From Paenibacillus koleovorans NBRC 103111 (lineage in GTDB: Bacteria > Bacillota > Bacilli > Paenibacillales > NBRC-103111): DNA of 41,823 bases. The notes beneath the pieces are model-generated. The model was not told the DNA's origin. It made no database searches and worked only from the letters and a program-made list of their open reading frames with translations. The stretch is taken from positions 1 to 41,823 of the forward strand of contig NZ_BIMA01000059.1 of the NCBI RefSeq assembly GCF_004000845.1. The letters are read 5' to 3'. Shown here piece by piece: positions 24,064-33,536 of the stretch (the first letter of the stretch is position 1; each line of letters begins with the position of its first letter). A program made the position numbers and the translations under genes.

Positions 24064-25641
24064 CTATGGCTTCAGCCGCCAAAACAGCTCGTTCACGCGC
24101 AACTCGTTGCGGAATCGGCTCACATTCGTCGAGCCGTCGATCACCACGCACTCGATGCCGGTCAGCTCCGCCCAGTCCGCCAGCTGCTCTGCGGTCACCT
24201 TGTAGGAGAAGGCGGTGTGGTGCGCACCGCCGGCGTAGATCCAAGCCTCGGCCGATTCGCTCAGCGACGGCAGCGGCTTCCAGAGCACACGCGCGACAGG
24301 CAGCTTCGGCATCGCATGCGGCGGCTCCACCGCCTCTACCTCGTTCACGACGAGGCGGTAGCGGCCGTTCAGCTGGATGAGCGAGGCGTTCACCGCGCGT
24401 CCCGCCAAGCCATCGAAGATAAGCCGCGCCGGGTCTTCCTTGCCGCCGATGGACAGCGGATGCACCTCGATGCGTGCGCGACCCGCAGCGATCGTCGGGC
24501 AAATCTCCAGCATATGCGCGCCGAGCACCAACTCGTTGGCCGGATCCATGTGATATGTGTAGTCTTCCATGAAGGAGGTGCCCTCGTTGCCGGCCATCAG
24601 CTTCAGCACCCGTACGAGCGCCGCCGTTTTCCAGTCGCCTTCGCCGCCGAACCCATAGCCTTGCGCCATAAGCCGTTGGACGGCCAATCCCGGCAGCTGC
24701 TTCAAGCCGTGCAAGTCCTCGAACGTCGTAGTGAAGGCGCTGAAGCCGCCTTCCTCGAGGAACGCCTTAAGCGCGATCTCGATGCGAGCCTGCTCCAGAA
24801 TGGAATCCCGCACAGCGCTACCGGAGCTGAAACCTCCATTGCCACCAACGCCGCCAACAGAACCGCCCGACACATCTGCCAAACCGAAGCCCGCGCTGCC
24901 GCCTGCCCCCGACACCCCGGCCGGCAAGTCGTACAGCTCCGCATACTCGTCGAACAAGCTTCGCACCTCGGCGTCGCTCACGTCGCGCATGCGCGCAGCC
25001 AAGTCGCCGATGCCGTAGCCGTTCACCGACCAGCCGAAGCGGATTTGCGCCTCCACCTTATCGCCCTCGGTGACGGCGACCTGGCGCATGTTGTCGCCGA
25101 AGCGCGCGACCTTGAGCCGCCGGCTCTCGGTGCCGGCCGCCGCGACGCGCATCCAGCCGGCGATGCGCTCCTGCACGCGTCCGTCGGCCCAGTGGCCGGC
25201 GATCACCTTGCGCGCCACGCCCATACGGGCGCCGATAAAGCCATGCTCGCGGTCGCCATGCGCGGCTTGGTTCAAGTTCATGAAGTCCATGTCGATGCCG
25301 GACCATGGAATGTCGCGGTTGTACTGCGTGTGCAGATGCAACAGAGGCTTGCGCAGCTCGGCGAGGCCGGCGATCCACATGTTGGACGGCGAGAATGTAT
25401 GCATCCAAGTGATGACGCCCGCACATGTTGCCGCGGCATTCGCCTCGACGCACAAGCTGTGGATCGCATCCGGCGTCGTCAGCACCGGCTTGAACACGAC
25501 CGGGAACGGCAGCATGCCGCTCCGATTCAGCCCTTCGACGATATCCCGCGAATCCCGCTCGACCTCGAGCAGCGTCTCCGGGCCGTACAAATGTTGGCTC
25601 CCCGTAGCCAACCAAAACTCATAAGCTCCAATCGTTAACAT
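24064..25641 (-). CDS. araA: L-arabinose isomerase with Gly/Ser-rich insertion
   Basis: 525 residues, compared with roughly 475-500 for the family. It converts L-arabinose to L-ribulose in the cytoplasm with Mn2+. Landmarks: [44 protein letters not shown] (Glu308), [13 protein letters not shown] (Glu334) and YTYHMDP (His364), with a late GGAHHTAF. Residues about 241-277 are a Gly/Ser/Val-rich insertion with no counterpart in the family, between [10 protein letters not shown] and [11 protein letters not shown]. The ATG overlaps the araB stop by seven bases (ATGTTAA), so translation is probably coupled. It is the last gene of araD-araB-araA. Confidence 0.96.
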   Translation of the reverse strand: MLTIGAYEFWLATGSQHLYGPETLLEVERDSRDIVEGLNRSGMLPFPVVFKPVLTTPDAIHSLCVEANAAATCAGVITWMHTFSPSNMWIAGLAELRKPLLHLHTQYNRDIPWSGIDMDFMNLNQAAHGDREHGFIGARMGVARKVIAGHWADGRVQERIAGWMRVAAAGTESRRLKVARFGDNMRQVAVTEGDKVEAQIRFGWSVNGYGIGDLAARMRDVSDAEVRSLFDEYAELYDLPAGVSGAGGSAGFGLADVSGGSVGGVGGNGGFSSGSAVRDSILEQARIEIALKAFLEEGGFSAFTTTFEDLHGLKQLPGLAVQRLMAQGYGFGGEGDWKTAALVRVLKLMAGNEGTSFMEDYTYHMDPANELVLGAHMLEICPTIAAGRARIEVHPLSIGGKEDPARLIFDGLAGRAVNASLIQLNGRYRLVVNEVEAVEPPHAMPKLPVARVLWKPLPSLSESAEAWIYAGGAHHTAFSYKVTAEQLADWAELTGIECVVIDGSTNVSRFRNELRVNELFWRLKP

Positions 25642-27437
25642 GTCGATACCGCCTCCCCGCTCCCGCTGCCATGAACTGCATTTTCCTTGATCGCCTTCAA
25701 CCGCTTCATCACGTCGTTGCCGCCCCGGCCGAAGTAGTCGTGAAGCAAGCTGTACTCCTGGTAAAGCTTCTCGTACACGGCGACGTTCGCAGGTATCGGT
25801 CGATAAGTCTCTTCCTTTACCCGGGCCATACGTGCCGCAGCTTCAACTACACTTTCGTAGCCTCCGCGCTCCGAACCGGCCGCGACCGCTCCGAACATCG
25901 CGGCCCCCAGGGCAGGGGTCTGCTTCGAGTCGGCGATCTTGATTTCCCGGTTCGTCACATCGGCGTAGATCTGCATCAGCAGCCGGTTGCGCTGCGGCAA
26001 GCCGCCGCAAGCATATACTTCATTCACTTCCACGCCGTTCGAGTGGAAAGCGTCAATAATCTTGCGCGTGCCGAACGCCGTCGACTCCAACAGCGCGCGG
26101 TACATTTCCTCCGGCTTAGTCTGTAAAGTGCAGCCGACGATCAATCCGGTCAGATCGGTGTCGACAAGCACGGAGCGGTTGCCATTCCACCAGTCGAGCG
26201 CGATCAGCCCGGTTTGCCCCGGTTCATACCGCGCCGCCTGCCGCTCTAGCCACTCATGCACGTTCAAGCCTTCCTGCTCGGCAGCTTCCCGCACATACCC
26301 CGGCACCGCCTCGTCCACGAACCAGGCAAAAATATCGCCGACCGCCGACTGCCCCGCCTCATACCCGAAGAAGCCCGGGATAATGCCGTCCTCGACGACG
26401 CCGCACATGCCCTCCACCTGCTTCTCTTCGGTGCCGAGCAGCATGTGGCAGATCGAGGTGCCCATCGCCATGACGAGCTTGCCCGGGGTAACGACCCCGA
26501 CGCCCGGCACCGCGGCATGCGCATCCACATTGCCGACCGCCACGGCGGTCCCCGCCTTCAACCCCGTCAGCGAGGCCATCTCTTCCGTCAGCTCGCCGGC
26601 CTTCGCCCCTTGCGGCGCGATGTCGCCGCCCAGCTTGGTCTCGGTCAGGTCAGCCAGCCGAGGATCAAGCGCAGCGAAAAACTCGCGGCTCGGATAACCA
26701 TCCTGCTTGTGCCACATCGCCTTGTAGCCGGCGGTGCAGCTGTTGCGCACGAATCGGCCCGTCAGCTGGTAAATAACCCAGTCGGTCGCTTCCATCATAA
26801 GCGAGGCTTTCTCGTACACTTCAGGCGCCTCGTTCAGGATTTGCCAAGCCTTGGCCATCATCCACTCGGACGAAATCTTGCCCCCGTACCGCGACAGAAA
26901 CGTCTCCCCGCGCTCCGCGGCTACCGCGTTGATCCGGTTCGCCTCGTCTTGCCCGGCGTGATGCTTCCATAGCTTCACCCAGCTGTGCGGATTGTCGGCC
27001 CAAGCCGGGTCCAGGCACAGCGGCTGACCGCCCTCATCCACCGGCAGCATCGTGCATGCCGTGAAGTCAATGCCGACGCCGATCACGTCGTCGGCCGACA
27101 CGCCGGATGCCTGCAGAACGGCAGGCACCGAACGGCGCAGCACCTCGATGTAATCGCTCGGGTGCTGCAACGCCCAGTCGGGCTCGAGCCTCAGCCCCGA
27201 GCCCGGCAGCGCTTCATCGATGACGCCGTGCGGATACGGCGTCACATGATCGGCGATCTCCGTCCCGTCGGCCAGATCGACCAGCACCGCCCGCCCCGAC
27301 TCGGTTCCATAGTCGACGCCGATGGCATACTTTTTCCCTAGCTCGTTCCCCGCCTTGTTCCTCATCTCACTCCTCACTCCGCTCCCCAGCTCGTTCCCCA
27401 ACTCGCTCCCATTCTCGTTCCCCATTTCGTTCCTCAT
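25635..27437 (-). CDS. araB: Ribulokinase
   Basis: 600 residues, FGGY-type sugar kinase phosphorylating L-ribulose. The core begins at [16 protein letters not shown] (residue 35 onward), with [49 protein letters not shown] and the ATP-site CGGLPQRN. The first 34 residues are a low-complexity extension built from NExG-like units ([12 protein letters not shown]), absent from homologues. Its DNA repeats GGGGAACGAG, which itself looks like a ribosome binding site, so the true start is unclear: ATG at 27437, 27425 or 27365 are all possible. It lies 40 bases after araD and overlaps araA. Confidence 0.94.
   Translation of the reverse strand: MRNEMGNENGSELGNELGSGVRSEMRNKAGNELGKKYAIGVDYGTESGRAVLVDLADGTEIADHVTPYPHGVIDEALPGSGLRLEPDWALQHPSDYIEVLRRSVPAVLQASGVSADDVIGVGIDFTACTMLPVDEGGQPLCLDPAWADNPHSWVKLWKHHAGQDEANRINAVAAERGETFLSRYGGKISSEWMMAKAWQILNEAPEVYEKASLMMEATDWVIYQLTGRFVRNSCTAGYKAMWHKQDGYPSREFFAALDPRLADLTETKLGGDIAPQGAKAGELTEEMASLTGLKAGTAVAVGNVDAHAAVPGVGVVTPGKLVMAMGTSICHMLLGTEEKQVEGMCGVVEDGIIPGFFGYEAGQSAVGDIFAWFVDEAVPGYVREAAEQEGLNVHEWLERQAARYEPGQTGLIALDWWNGNRSVLVDTDLTGLIVGCTLQTKPEEMYRALLESTAFGTRKIIDAFHSNGVEVNEVYACGGLPQRNRLLMQIYADVTNREIKIADSKQTPALGAAMFGAVAAGSERGGYESVVEAAARMARVKEETYRPIPANVAVYEKLYQEYSLLHDYFGRGGNDVMKRLKAIKENAVHGSGSGEAVSTC
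27340..27437 (-). repeat. Short tandem repeats at the araB 5' end
   Basis: Imperfect 12-15-base units (GGGGAACGAG, GGGAGCGAG, GTGAGGAGTGAG) repeat through the first ~33 codons. Each unit contains a purine-rich Shine-Dalgarno-like core. Confidence 0.75.
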
Positions 27438-27477
27438 CCCCTCGGTTGTTCTATCGCCCGTGCTCTACCCATGCCAA

Positions 27478-28188
27478 TCACAAGCTCTTCTCCTGAGTCT
27501 GCCCGTAGTAAGCGGCGGCCCCATGCTTCCTCAGAAAATGGCGGTCAAGCAGCGCCTGATCCATCGGCTGCACCGCCGGGTTCAGCTGGTACGTCTGCAG
27601 CGCCATCTTGGCCACCTCTTCGAGCACGACGGCGTTATGCAGCGCTTGATGCGCATCCTTGCCCCAGGCGAACGGCGCATGGCTGTTCACGAGCACGCCC
27701 GGCATGTAGCCCGGATCGATCCCCCGCTTCTGGAACGTCTCGATAATCACATGGCCGGTCTCCAGCTCATAGGCGCCGCGAATCTCCGCTTCGGTCATCG
27801 CCCTGGTGCATGGAATCTCGCCGTAAAAATAATCCGCATGCGTCGTCCCCAGCGCCGGAATCGGCCGGCCGGCTTGCGCCCAGCTCGTCGCCCACGGCGA
27901 ATGCGTATGCACGATGCCGCCGATTTGCGGGAACGCCCGGTATAGCGCGATGTGCGTCGGCGTATCCGAGGACGGCTTCAGCCGCCCCTCTACAACCTCG
28001 CCTTCCAAGTTCACGACGACAAGATCGTTCAGCTCCAGCTCTTCATAGGGCACGCCGCTAGGCTTGATGACGACCAACCCCGACTTGCGGTCGATGCCGC
28101 TCACATTTCCCCACGTGAATGTAACGAGTCCGTGTTTGGGCAAATCCAAATTCGCCTGCAGCACCTGCTGCTTCAGTTGTACTAACAA
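27478..28188 (-). CDS. araD: L-ribulose-5-phosphate 4-epimerase
   Basis: 236 residues of the class II aldolase/epimerase fold, converting L-ribulose-5-P to D-xylulose-5-P. Visible: [40 protein letters not shown], the metal-binding [10 protein letters not shown], and the late [11 protein letters not shown] place the start at TTG 28188 ([19 protein letters not shown] follows), because it gives the family's usual length and N-terminus and GGTGGGG lies eight bases upstream; a longer frame would read through the promoter. It is the first gene of araDBA, directly behind an AraR-type box. Confidence 0.95.
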   Translation of the reverse strand: MLVQLKQQVLQANLDLPKHGLVTFTWGNVSGIDRKSGLVVIKPSGVPYEELELNDLVVVNLEGEVVEGRLKPSSDTPTHIALYRAFPQIGGIVHTHSPWATSWAQAGRPIPALGTTHADYFYGEIPCTRAMTEAEIRGAYELETGHVIIETFQKRGIDPGYMPGVLVNSHAPFAWGKDAHQALHNAVVLEEVAKMALQTYQLNPAVQPMDQALLDRHFLRKHGAAAYYGQTQEKSL

Positions 28189-28221
28189 CCTATACACCCC
28201 ACCTTGCCGCAATATACCCCC

Positions 28222-28245
28222 ATTATATAGTTGTACGTACAAATT
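28222..28245 (-). promoter_or_regulatory. araDBA promoter with AraR-type operator
   Basis: The palindrome TTGTACGTACAA (28231-28242), within AGTTGTACGTACAAATT, matches the ATTTGTACGTACAAAT-type box of Bacillus AraR. On the minus strand TATAAT lies just downstream (28222-28227), so repressor bound here would block RNA polymerase. The araD start is about 34 bases further. Confidence 0.85.
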
Positions 28246-28401
28246 TGGCTAGCACTTTTTCCTCTCCTCTTTCCTCCACCCTCCCCCTTCCTTTTCCCAG
28301 AAAAAATGTCCCTTCTCGGACAAACTATTTTGAATACAGAGCAGGGATTTGCGCGTATATAACGTATATATGGATAACCCGTTTTATTGGAGGAGTTCTT
28401 G

Positions 28402-29322
28402 ATGATTAAAGGCATTAACGTTCAAGATTTGGTCGAGCGGTTCAAGCTGGAAGTGCTGGCCGGAAGCGACGACTTGCATAGAAAGATCGAGAAGCCCAAG
28501 GCACATCGGCCGGGGCTGGAGTTTACCGGGTATTTCGACTTTTTCTCGCATGCGCATGTGCAGGTGCTGGGCCGCAAGGAGATCAACTACCTGCATACGT
28601 TGACCGAGGACGAGCGCAACGATCGGATCGGCAACATCGTGAAGTATCATCCGCCTTGTTTCGTGGTGACGCGCGACTTGGAGGGGCTGACGTACCTGTT
28701 GAAGCATTGCGAGCAGGAGGGCATTCCGCTGTTGCGCACCTCTCTGCCGACTTTCAAGTTCCTTGATCTTGTCGACAACTACTTGTCCAAAGCGCTGGCG
28801 CCTGAAATCGCGGTGCATGGGGTGTGCGTGAACGTAAGCGGGATCGGCATTTTGCTGCGGGGCAAGTCCGGGGTCGGCAAAAGCGAGACGGCCCACACGC
28901 TCATTCGGCGCGGGCACCGGCTGGTGGCGGATGACATTGTCGTGTTGAAAAAGCTCAGCTCGGAATCGATTCTCGGCACGCACAATGGCATGAACAAGGA
29001 ATTTCTTGCCCTGCGCAGCATCGGGCTCGTGAACGTCTCCCGGCTGTATGGCCGGAAGGCGTTCCAGGACGAGACGCGGATCGTGCTCGACATCGAGCTG
29101 TCGAAATGGCAGGAGAACGCGCTCAACAACGACTTGGAGCTGGAGCCGAAGTTCACGGAGTACATGGACGTGCGGATCCCGCATATCGAGATTCAACTGC
29201 AGCCCGGTCGCGATGTGGCGGGTTTGGTGGAAGCGGCGGCGAACAACTGGTACTTGAAAATGCAAGGCTACAGCGCGGTCGATGAGTTCATGCGGCGGTT
29301 GGAGCAGGAGCATCCGAAGTAA
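28402..29322 (+). CDS. HPr kinase/phosphorylase-like protein
   Basis: 306 residues with the two-domain HprK layout. The C-terminal kinase part has His139 (VHGVCV), P-loop GKSGVGKS (154-161) and ADD (Asp177-Asp178), the catalytic set of HprK. The family signature that normally reads EIRGLGIINV is here ALRSIGLVNV (203-212), losing a Glu and a Gly, and the following GAG loop is YGRKAF. So this is an HprK homologue with a changed HPr-facing signature, probably a paralogue of the housekeeping enzyme. No lgt gene follows, unlike the usual hprK-lgt arrangement. GGAGGAG precedes ATG 28402. It is divergent from araDBA, sharing the AraR-box intergenic region, which hints at sugar-responsive signalling. 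Confidence 0.82.
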   Translation: MIKGINVQDLVERFKLEVLAGSDDLHRKIEKPKAHRPGLEFTGYFDFFSHAHVQVLGRKEINYLHTLTEDERNDRIGNIVKYHPPCFVVTRDLEGLTYLLKHCEQEGIPLLRTSLPTFKFLDLVDNYLSKALAPEIAVHGVCVNVSGIGILLRGKSGVGKSETAHTLIRRGHRLVADDIVVLKKLSSESILGTHNGMNKEFLALRSIGLVNVSRLYGRKAFQDETRIVLDIELSKWQENALNNDLELEPKFTEYMDVRIPHIEIQLQPGRDVAGLVEAAANNWYLKMQGYSAVDEFMRRLEQEHPK

Positions 29323-29406
29323 CCCGGAAGCTGATTGAATTCGGAGGGGGCGTTCTCCTCTAAAGTCAGCGCCTATAATTGCACCTAATGTAATCGAGGT
29401 TACTGG

Positions 29407-29433
29407 AACGGCTACTGTGTAGTAGCCGTTTTT
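29407..29433 (+). terminator. Terminator of the HprK-like gene
   Basis: AACGGCTACT pairs with AGTAGCCGTT across GTGT, followed by TTT. It is 85 bases after the stop. Confidence 0.8.
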
Positions 29434-29526
29434 ACGTTATCGGGCAGGATAGTGTAATTGAACCAACTCCGCGGTATCCTGAATTAAGTGTGTGGTGTAT
29501 ACTGTAAACATAAGGAGTTGATCAAG

Positions 29527-29802
29527 ATGCCGAAAAGAATAACCTTGGATAATCAAGCCAAAGATACGCTTTGGAAACTGCTTCATGGTGAAAATGATGT
29601 TATTGTCGATGTGTACGGAACGGAAGTTAGAATGACGGTGAATCGAGATCACTCGTTCATCCCGGAAGACATAGCTGCAGAAATTGAAGCCGATCCGGAA
29701 CTTAAACAAATGTTACTAGACTCCGAAGAGGATATAATTGCTGGCAGAGTATATACGACAGAAGAGGCTATTCGCTTTATCAAGGATTACCATTCAAAAT
29801 AA
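29527..29802 (+). CDS. Antitoxin of a RelE-type toxin-antitoxin pair
   Basis: 91 residues, AT-richer than the surrounding genes. The N-terminal half (ITLDNQAKDTLWKLLHG, VDVYGTEVRMTV) probably mediates DNA binding and dimerisation. The acidic C-terminal half (DPELKQMLLDSEEDI, YTTEEAIRFIKDYHSK) would wrap the toxin. ATG 29527 follows AAGGAG by ten bases. Its stop overlaps the toxin start as TAATG, the standard coupling in such modules. Specific family not identified; the call rests mainly on linkage. Confidence 0.78.
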   Translation: MPKRITLDNQAKDTLWKLLHGENDVIVDVYGTEVRMTVNRDHSFIPEDIAAEIEADPELKQMLLDSEEDIIAGRVYTTEEAIRFIKDYHSK

Positions 29803-30086
29803 TGCGAAAAGTCACTCTAACCGAAACCGTTTTAAAACGGATTGCAAATATACAAAGCGTTCATTTTACTGATCAGGAAACGATAGAGTTTCAAGTCCGA
29901 CTGATTAAGGCGATACAAGATCGTCTTGTCGCAATTACACCTTTCGAAGGATATAAAGAGTACAAAGAGGGACCATGGGCCAAAACGCGCCGAATTCTTG
30001 TACAAAGTTATAAGGTCTACTATCTCTATAATTTCAAAGATGATTCCATTATTGTCAAAGGTATCAAAGCTCCAGGCATGAAGTAG
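29802..30086 (+). CDS. RelE/ParE superfamily toxin
   Basis: 94 residues, basic. The RelE/ParE fold is suggested by an early helical pair (ETIEFQVRLIKAIQDRL) followed by a beta-sheet core with RRILVQSYKVYYLYNFKDDSIIVKGI. Many relatives are mRNA interferases acting at the ribosome; ParE members poison gyrase. The activity cannot be told from sequence alone. Translation is coupled to the upstream antitoxin (TAATG). A terminator follows, making this a compact two-gene unit, AT-rich and probably horizontally acquired. Confidence 0.8.
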   Translation: MRKVTLTETVLKRIANIQSVHFTDQETIEFQVRLIKAIQDRLVAITPFEGYKEYKEGPWAKTRRILVQSYKVYYLYNFKDDSIIVKGIKAPGMK

Positions 30087-30106
30087 CCAACAAGTAAAGT
30101 ATGAAG

Positions 30107-30131
30107 CAGACCGTATCACGGTCTGTTTTTT
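30107..30131 (+). terminator. Terminator of the toxin-antitoxin operon
   Basis: CAGACCG and CGGTCTG form a perfect stem around TATCA, followed by six T. Confidence 0.9.
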
Positions 30132-30211
30132 CATTAACGTTTTGTAAGTTGTTTTCTGGAACTTGGTCAACGTAACATTATGTGAAATCACAGTATTCAA
30201 GGAGGATTATT

Positions 30212-30431
30212 TTGAACACCATTGTCTAAATGGTTAGGCATGCTGAATCACCATACGATGAAGGAACTGAAAGAACACTCCGGGAAAAAAATAGCTATTG
30301 GAACACATGGACTTGTAATGACTTTGATGATGAATTATTTTGATTCAAGTTATGGTTTGGATTTTTTAAATCAACTAAAGAAACCAGATATTTATAAATT
30401 AAGTTTTGAAAATTTTGAACTAAAGAAGTAA
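30212..30431 (+). pseudogene. Histidine phosphatase (phosphoglycerate mutase-like) remnant
   Basis: After AAGGAGGA, the frame from TTG 30212 reads MNTIV, a TAA stop, then MVRHAESPYDEGTER. This is the start of a histidine phosphatase including its RHxE catalytic motif, with a stop where a Tyr codon is expected. A second frame then reads KKIAIGTHGLVMTLMM and continues to a normal C-terminus (KKPDIYKLSFENFELKK); THG contains the second catalytic His. About 100-130 central residues are missing and the frame shifts at the junction. The gene is therefore disabled by a nonsense change plus an internal deletion. Low GC, like the adjacent toxin-antitoxin pair. Confidence 0.85.
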
Positions 30432-30643
30432 TAAGACTTTGGAATGAGGGTTGTTGATTAAGCTAGGGAAGGGTACGACAGTTAAATCATGACTTGACGG
30501 CAGCCGACCACGCGAACGACTATCATTGGGCCAACCCAACGTTTGATAATCCATGGAGACGCTGACGCTAGCAAAACAGATCGAAGTCCGCTACTGCCAT
30601 CTAAGATGCCTTCCCCCTACTCGCTCTTTGCCCGCTCGTGTCT

Positions 30644-31975
30644 TCACCCACGCGGCTCGCTGGTCGACCCGCGCAAGATCAGCTCCGGCTCGTATACGTA
30701 CTCGCGGCTCTCGAGCGGCCGACCCTCGATCAGGGCGACGATCCATTCCGCCGCACGCGCGCCCATGTCGGTCTTCGGATGCGTCAGCGTTGTCAGCTTA
30801 ACCTCGGTCGCGGTGGCGAGCGAGGCGTCGTCGAAGCCGACGATCGACAAGTCCTCCGGCACGCGCAGCCCGGCCGAGCGGATCGTCTGCAGCAGGCGCA
30901 CCGCCAGCTCGTCGTTGTAGCAGACGATTGCTGTCGGCCCTGCCGCCGCGTCGCCCAGCATCGCCGCTGCCGCCTGCTCCGGCCAGCTGTCCTTGGTCGC
31001 CGTCGTATACTGGACGACGCCCTCCGGCAGAAGCGGCACGCCATGATCGCGATGCGCGCCCGTGAATCCTTTCAACCGGTTCATCCCTTGCAGGTCGTCC
31101 GTCTTGAAGAAACCGGCGATCCGCCGATGCCCCAGCGCAATCAAGTGCTCTGTCGCCTTGTATGTGCCAGCCTCGTCATTCACCTTGATCACCGGACAGC
31201 TCATCTCCGCATATCGCTCGTTGATCATCACGTACGGGATGCGCTTGTAGTCAAGTGCCAGGTACAACGACGAGTTCGGATTCCCCTCGGCGCTGCGCGT
31301 CGGCTCCAAGATCAAGCCGCTCAGCGGCTCGCGCATGAGCATCTCGAGGCTCTCCCGCTCCTTGGTCTTGTCGTTGTCCGTGCTCGTCAGCACCATCCGG
31401 TACCCGCGGCTGCGCAGGGCAGCCTCCGCCCCCCGCACAATATGCGGGAAGATGTAGTCGGAGATGTAAGTGGTCACGATGCCGATCGTCTGTACATCGA
31501 CCGGGGCAGGCCGGTGCGACGCCGCAGACAGGGGCGAGTCCGCCGACGCCGCCCGGGACAATGCCTCCCGGTATGCAGAGGATAGCTCGCGCGGCCCGCC
31601 ATCTCGCAACTGAAGCTCGCTCAGCACGCCATACTGCGATTGCTGCTCCTCCGGCCTGCCGGCCTGCGGCTGATGCGCATCCGGCTCGTCGTCCCACGCC
31701 TGCCGCTCCTTCAGCCCACCGGCGTCGACACGCAACCGCAACGACGCCTTCGGCCCGGACACAAACGTGCCCTTGCCCTGTACGCGGTGAATGCGCCCCT
31801 CCTGCTCGAGCTCCCCGAACGTCTGCCGCACCGTCTGCCGACTCATCCCGTACCGCTCGGCGAGCTCATGCTCGGTCGGCATCCGGTCGCCTTCCACGTA
31901 CCGTCCGGCTTCCAGCCAGCCCAATATTTCTCGCTTCAGCTGCAAATATTTCGGCAATGCTCGTGAATCTGCCAT
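30644..31975 (-). CDS. araR: AraR-type regulator (GntR wHTH plus LacI-like sensor) with expanded linker
   Basis: 443 residues, longer than the ~360-380 of Bacillus AraR. The N-terminal GntR winged helix (1-75) has MPTEHELAERYGMSRQTVRQ and GKGTFV. The C-terminal periplasmic-binding-like domain (about 160-440) has IGIVTTYISDYIFP, GYRMVLTSTDNDK, GHRRIAGFFK, AIVCYNDELA and IVGFDDASLA. Between them about 80 residues, rich in Gln, Ala, Arg and Ser, form an unusually long linker. L-arabinose should release it from the boxes at 28231 and 32032. I chose ATG 31975 with GAGGAG upstream; the ATG at 32014 lies inside the -10 box. Confidence 0.9.
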   Translation of the reverse strand: MADSRALPKYLQLKREILGWLEAGRYVEGDRMPTEHELAERYGMSRQTVRQTFGELEQEGRIHRVQGKGTFVSGPKASLRLRVDAGGLKERQAWDDEPDAHQPQAGRPEEQQSQYGVLSELQLRDGGPRELSSAYREALSRAASADSPLSAASHRPAPVDVQTIGIVTTYISDYIFPHIVRGAEAALRSRGYRMVLTSTDNDKTKERESLEMLMREPLSGLILEPTRSAEGNPNSSLYLALDYKRIPYVMINERYAEMSCPVIKVNDEAGTYKATEHLIALGHRRIAGFFKTDDLQGMNRLKGFTGAHRDHGVPLLPEGVVQYTTATKDSWPEQAAAAMLGDAAAGPTAIVCYNDELAVRLLQTIRSAGLRVPEDLSIVGFDDASLATATEVKLTTLTHPKTDMGARAAEWIVALIEGRPLESREYVYEPELILRGSTSEPRG

Positions 31976-32012
31976 GCTGTCTCGGCTCCTCGACCTCGCT
32001 CTATTAGGAACC

Positions 32013-32046
32013 ATTATAGCATCGCGGCAAGTTGTATGTACAACTT
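32013..32046 (-). promoter_or_regulatory. araR promoter with AraR-type operator (autoregulation)
   Basis: AAGTTGTATGTACAACTT (32029-32046) is a near-perfect palindrome of the same type as the araD box. On the minus strand TATAAT is at 32013-32018, with TTGTAC 19 bases before it inside the palindrome. The box starts two bases after the fumC stop codon, so araR has its own promoter. Confidence 0.85.
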
Positions 32047-32048
32047 AT

Positions 32049-33446
32049 TTAATCGCGGGGATGGATCATCTGCTCCGGCCGAACAACCTCATCGAACTTC
32101 TCCCCGGTCAACAGGCCGCTCTGCAAAGCCGCATCGCGCAGCGTCAGCCCTTCGCGATGCGCGCGTTTGGCGATGGCGGCGGCGTTCTCGTAGCCGATAT
32201 GCGGGTTCAGCGCCGTAACCAGCATCAGCGATTCGTCGAGATAACGACGAATTGCCTCGCGGTTCGGCTCCATCCCGTCCGCGCAATGCTCGCGGAACGA
32301 GTCCATCGCATCGGCCAGCAGCCGCGCCGAATGCAGGAAGTTGCTGATGATGACCGGCTTGAACACGTTCAGCTCGAAGTTGCCCTGGCTCGCGGCGAAG
32401 CCGATGGCGGCGTCGTTGCCCATCACCTGGCAGACGACCATCGTCAGCGCTTCGCTCTGGGTCGGATTTACCTTGCCGGGCATGATCGAGCTGCCCGGCT
32501 CGTTCTCCGGGATCGTCAGCTCGCCGATCCCGCAGCGGGGGCCGCTCGCCAACCAACGCACGTCGTTGGCGAGCTTCATCAGGTCGGCGGCCAGCGCCTT
32601 CATCGCGCCATGCGCGAACACGACAGCGTCGTGGCTCGTCAGCGCGTGGAACTTGTTCGCCGCCGATACGAACGGCCGGCCCGTCTCGCGGGCCAGCACC
32701 GCCGCTGTCGCCTCCCCGAAGCGCGGGTGGGCGTTCAGCCCTGTGCCGACGGCGGTGCCGCCGATCGCCAGCTCGAGCATATGCGGCAAGCCGAGCCGCA
32801 GCATCGACGCGCTCCTCTCGAGCATCGCGTGCCAGCCGCTGACCTCCTGCCCGAGTGTCAGCGGCGTGGCGTCCTGCAGATGCGTCCGCCCGATCTTGAC
32901 GATGTCGGCGAACGCCTCCATCTTGAGCCGCAGCGTCTCCTGCAGCGCGGCCAACGCCGGCAGCAGCCGCCGCTCGACCTCGAGCACGCCCGCGACATGC
33001 ATCGCCGTCGGGAACGTGTCGTTCGAGCTCTGCGAGCGATTCACGTCGTCGTTCGGATGAATTCGCACCGAGCTCCCCGCCGCCTCCAGCCGCTCATTCG
33101 CAAGCCGGGCGACGACCTCGTTGACGTTCATGTTCGTCTGCGTCCCGCTCCCCGTCTGCCAGATGACCAGCGGGAAATGCTCGTCCCATTTCCCCTCCGC
33201 CACTTCGCCCGCTGCTTCCATTATAGCCGCCGCCTTCTCGGCATCGAGCTTGCCCAGCTCGCGGTTCGCCTCTGCCGCCGCCCGCTTCAGCAGCGCCAGC
33301 GCATGCACCACCTCGATCGGCATCCGGTCCCCGACCCCGCCGATGCGGAAGTTATTGCGGCTGCGCTCCGTCTGCGCGCCCCACAGCTTGTCCGACGGCA
33401 CGCGCACCTCGCCCATCGTATCTTTCTCCACCCGGTAATCCATCAT
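32049..33446 (-). CDS. fumC: Fumarate hydratase class II
   Basis: 465 residues, the normal length. It interconverts fumarate and L-malate in the TCA cycle without an iron-sulfur cluster. Landmarks: TSGTQTNMN-type segment reading [40 protein letters not shown], and the superfamily signature [11 protein letters not shown] (about 317-327) carrying the catalytic Ser loop. The start is ATG 33446 behind GGGAGG. It precedes araR on the same strand with two bases between its stop and the AraR box. It is unlikely to be functionally tied to arabinose use; proximity may be chance. Confidence 0.96.
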   Translation of the reverse strand: MMDYRVEKDTMGEVRVPSDKLWGAQTERSRNNFRIGGVGDRMPIEVVHALALLKRAAAEANRELGKLDAEKAAAIMEAAGEVAEGKWDEHFPLVIWQTGSGTQTNMNVNEVVARLANERLEAAGSSVRIHPNDDVNRSQSSNDTFPTAMHVAGVLEVERRLLPALAALQETLRLKMEAFADIVKIGRTHLQDATPLTLGQEVSGWHAMLERSASMLRLGLPHMLELAIGGTAVGTGLNAHPRFGEATAAVLARETGRPFVSAANKFHALTSHDAVVFAHGAMKALAADLMKLANDVRWLASGPRCGIGELTIPENEPGSSIMPGKVNPTQSEALTMVVCQVMGNDAAIGFAASQGNFELNVFKPVIISNFLHSARLLADAMDSFREHCADGMEPNREAIRRYLDESLMLVTALNPHIGYENAAAIAKRAHREGLTLRDAALQSGLLTGEKFDEVVRPEQMIHPRD

Positions 33447-33536
33447 AAACAGCCTCCCATTTTTTCAAATCAGATGCCCATAGAATACCCGTTCCAATTG
33501 GAAATCAATCACAAGCGAGCCGGCCCCAGCTCAGTC

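Noticed and set aside
24061-25638. A 525-codon plus-strand frame fully opposite araA
   Set aside because: It mirrors araA in length and phase and has no recognisable domain; araA is certain.
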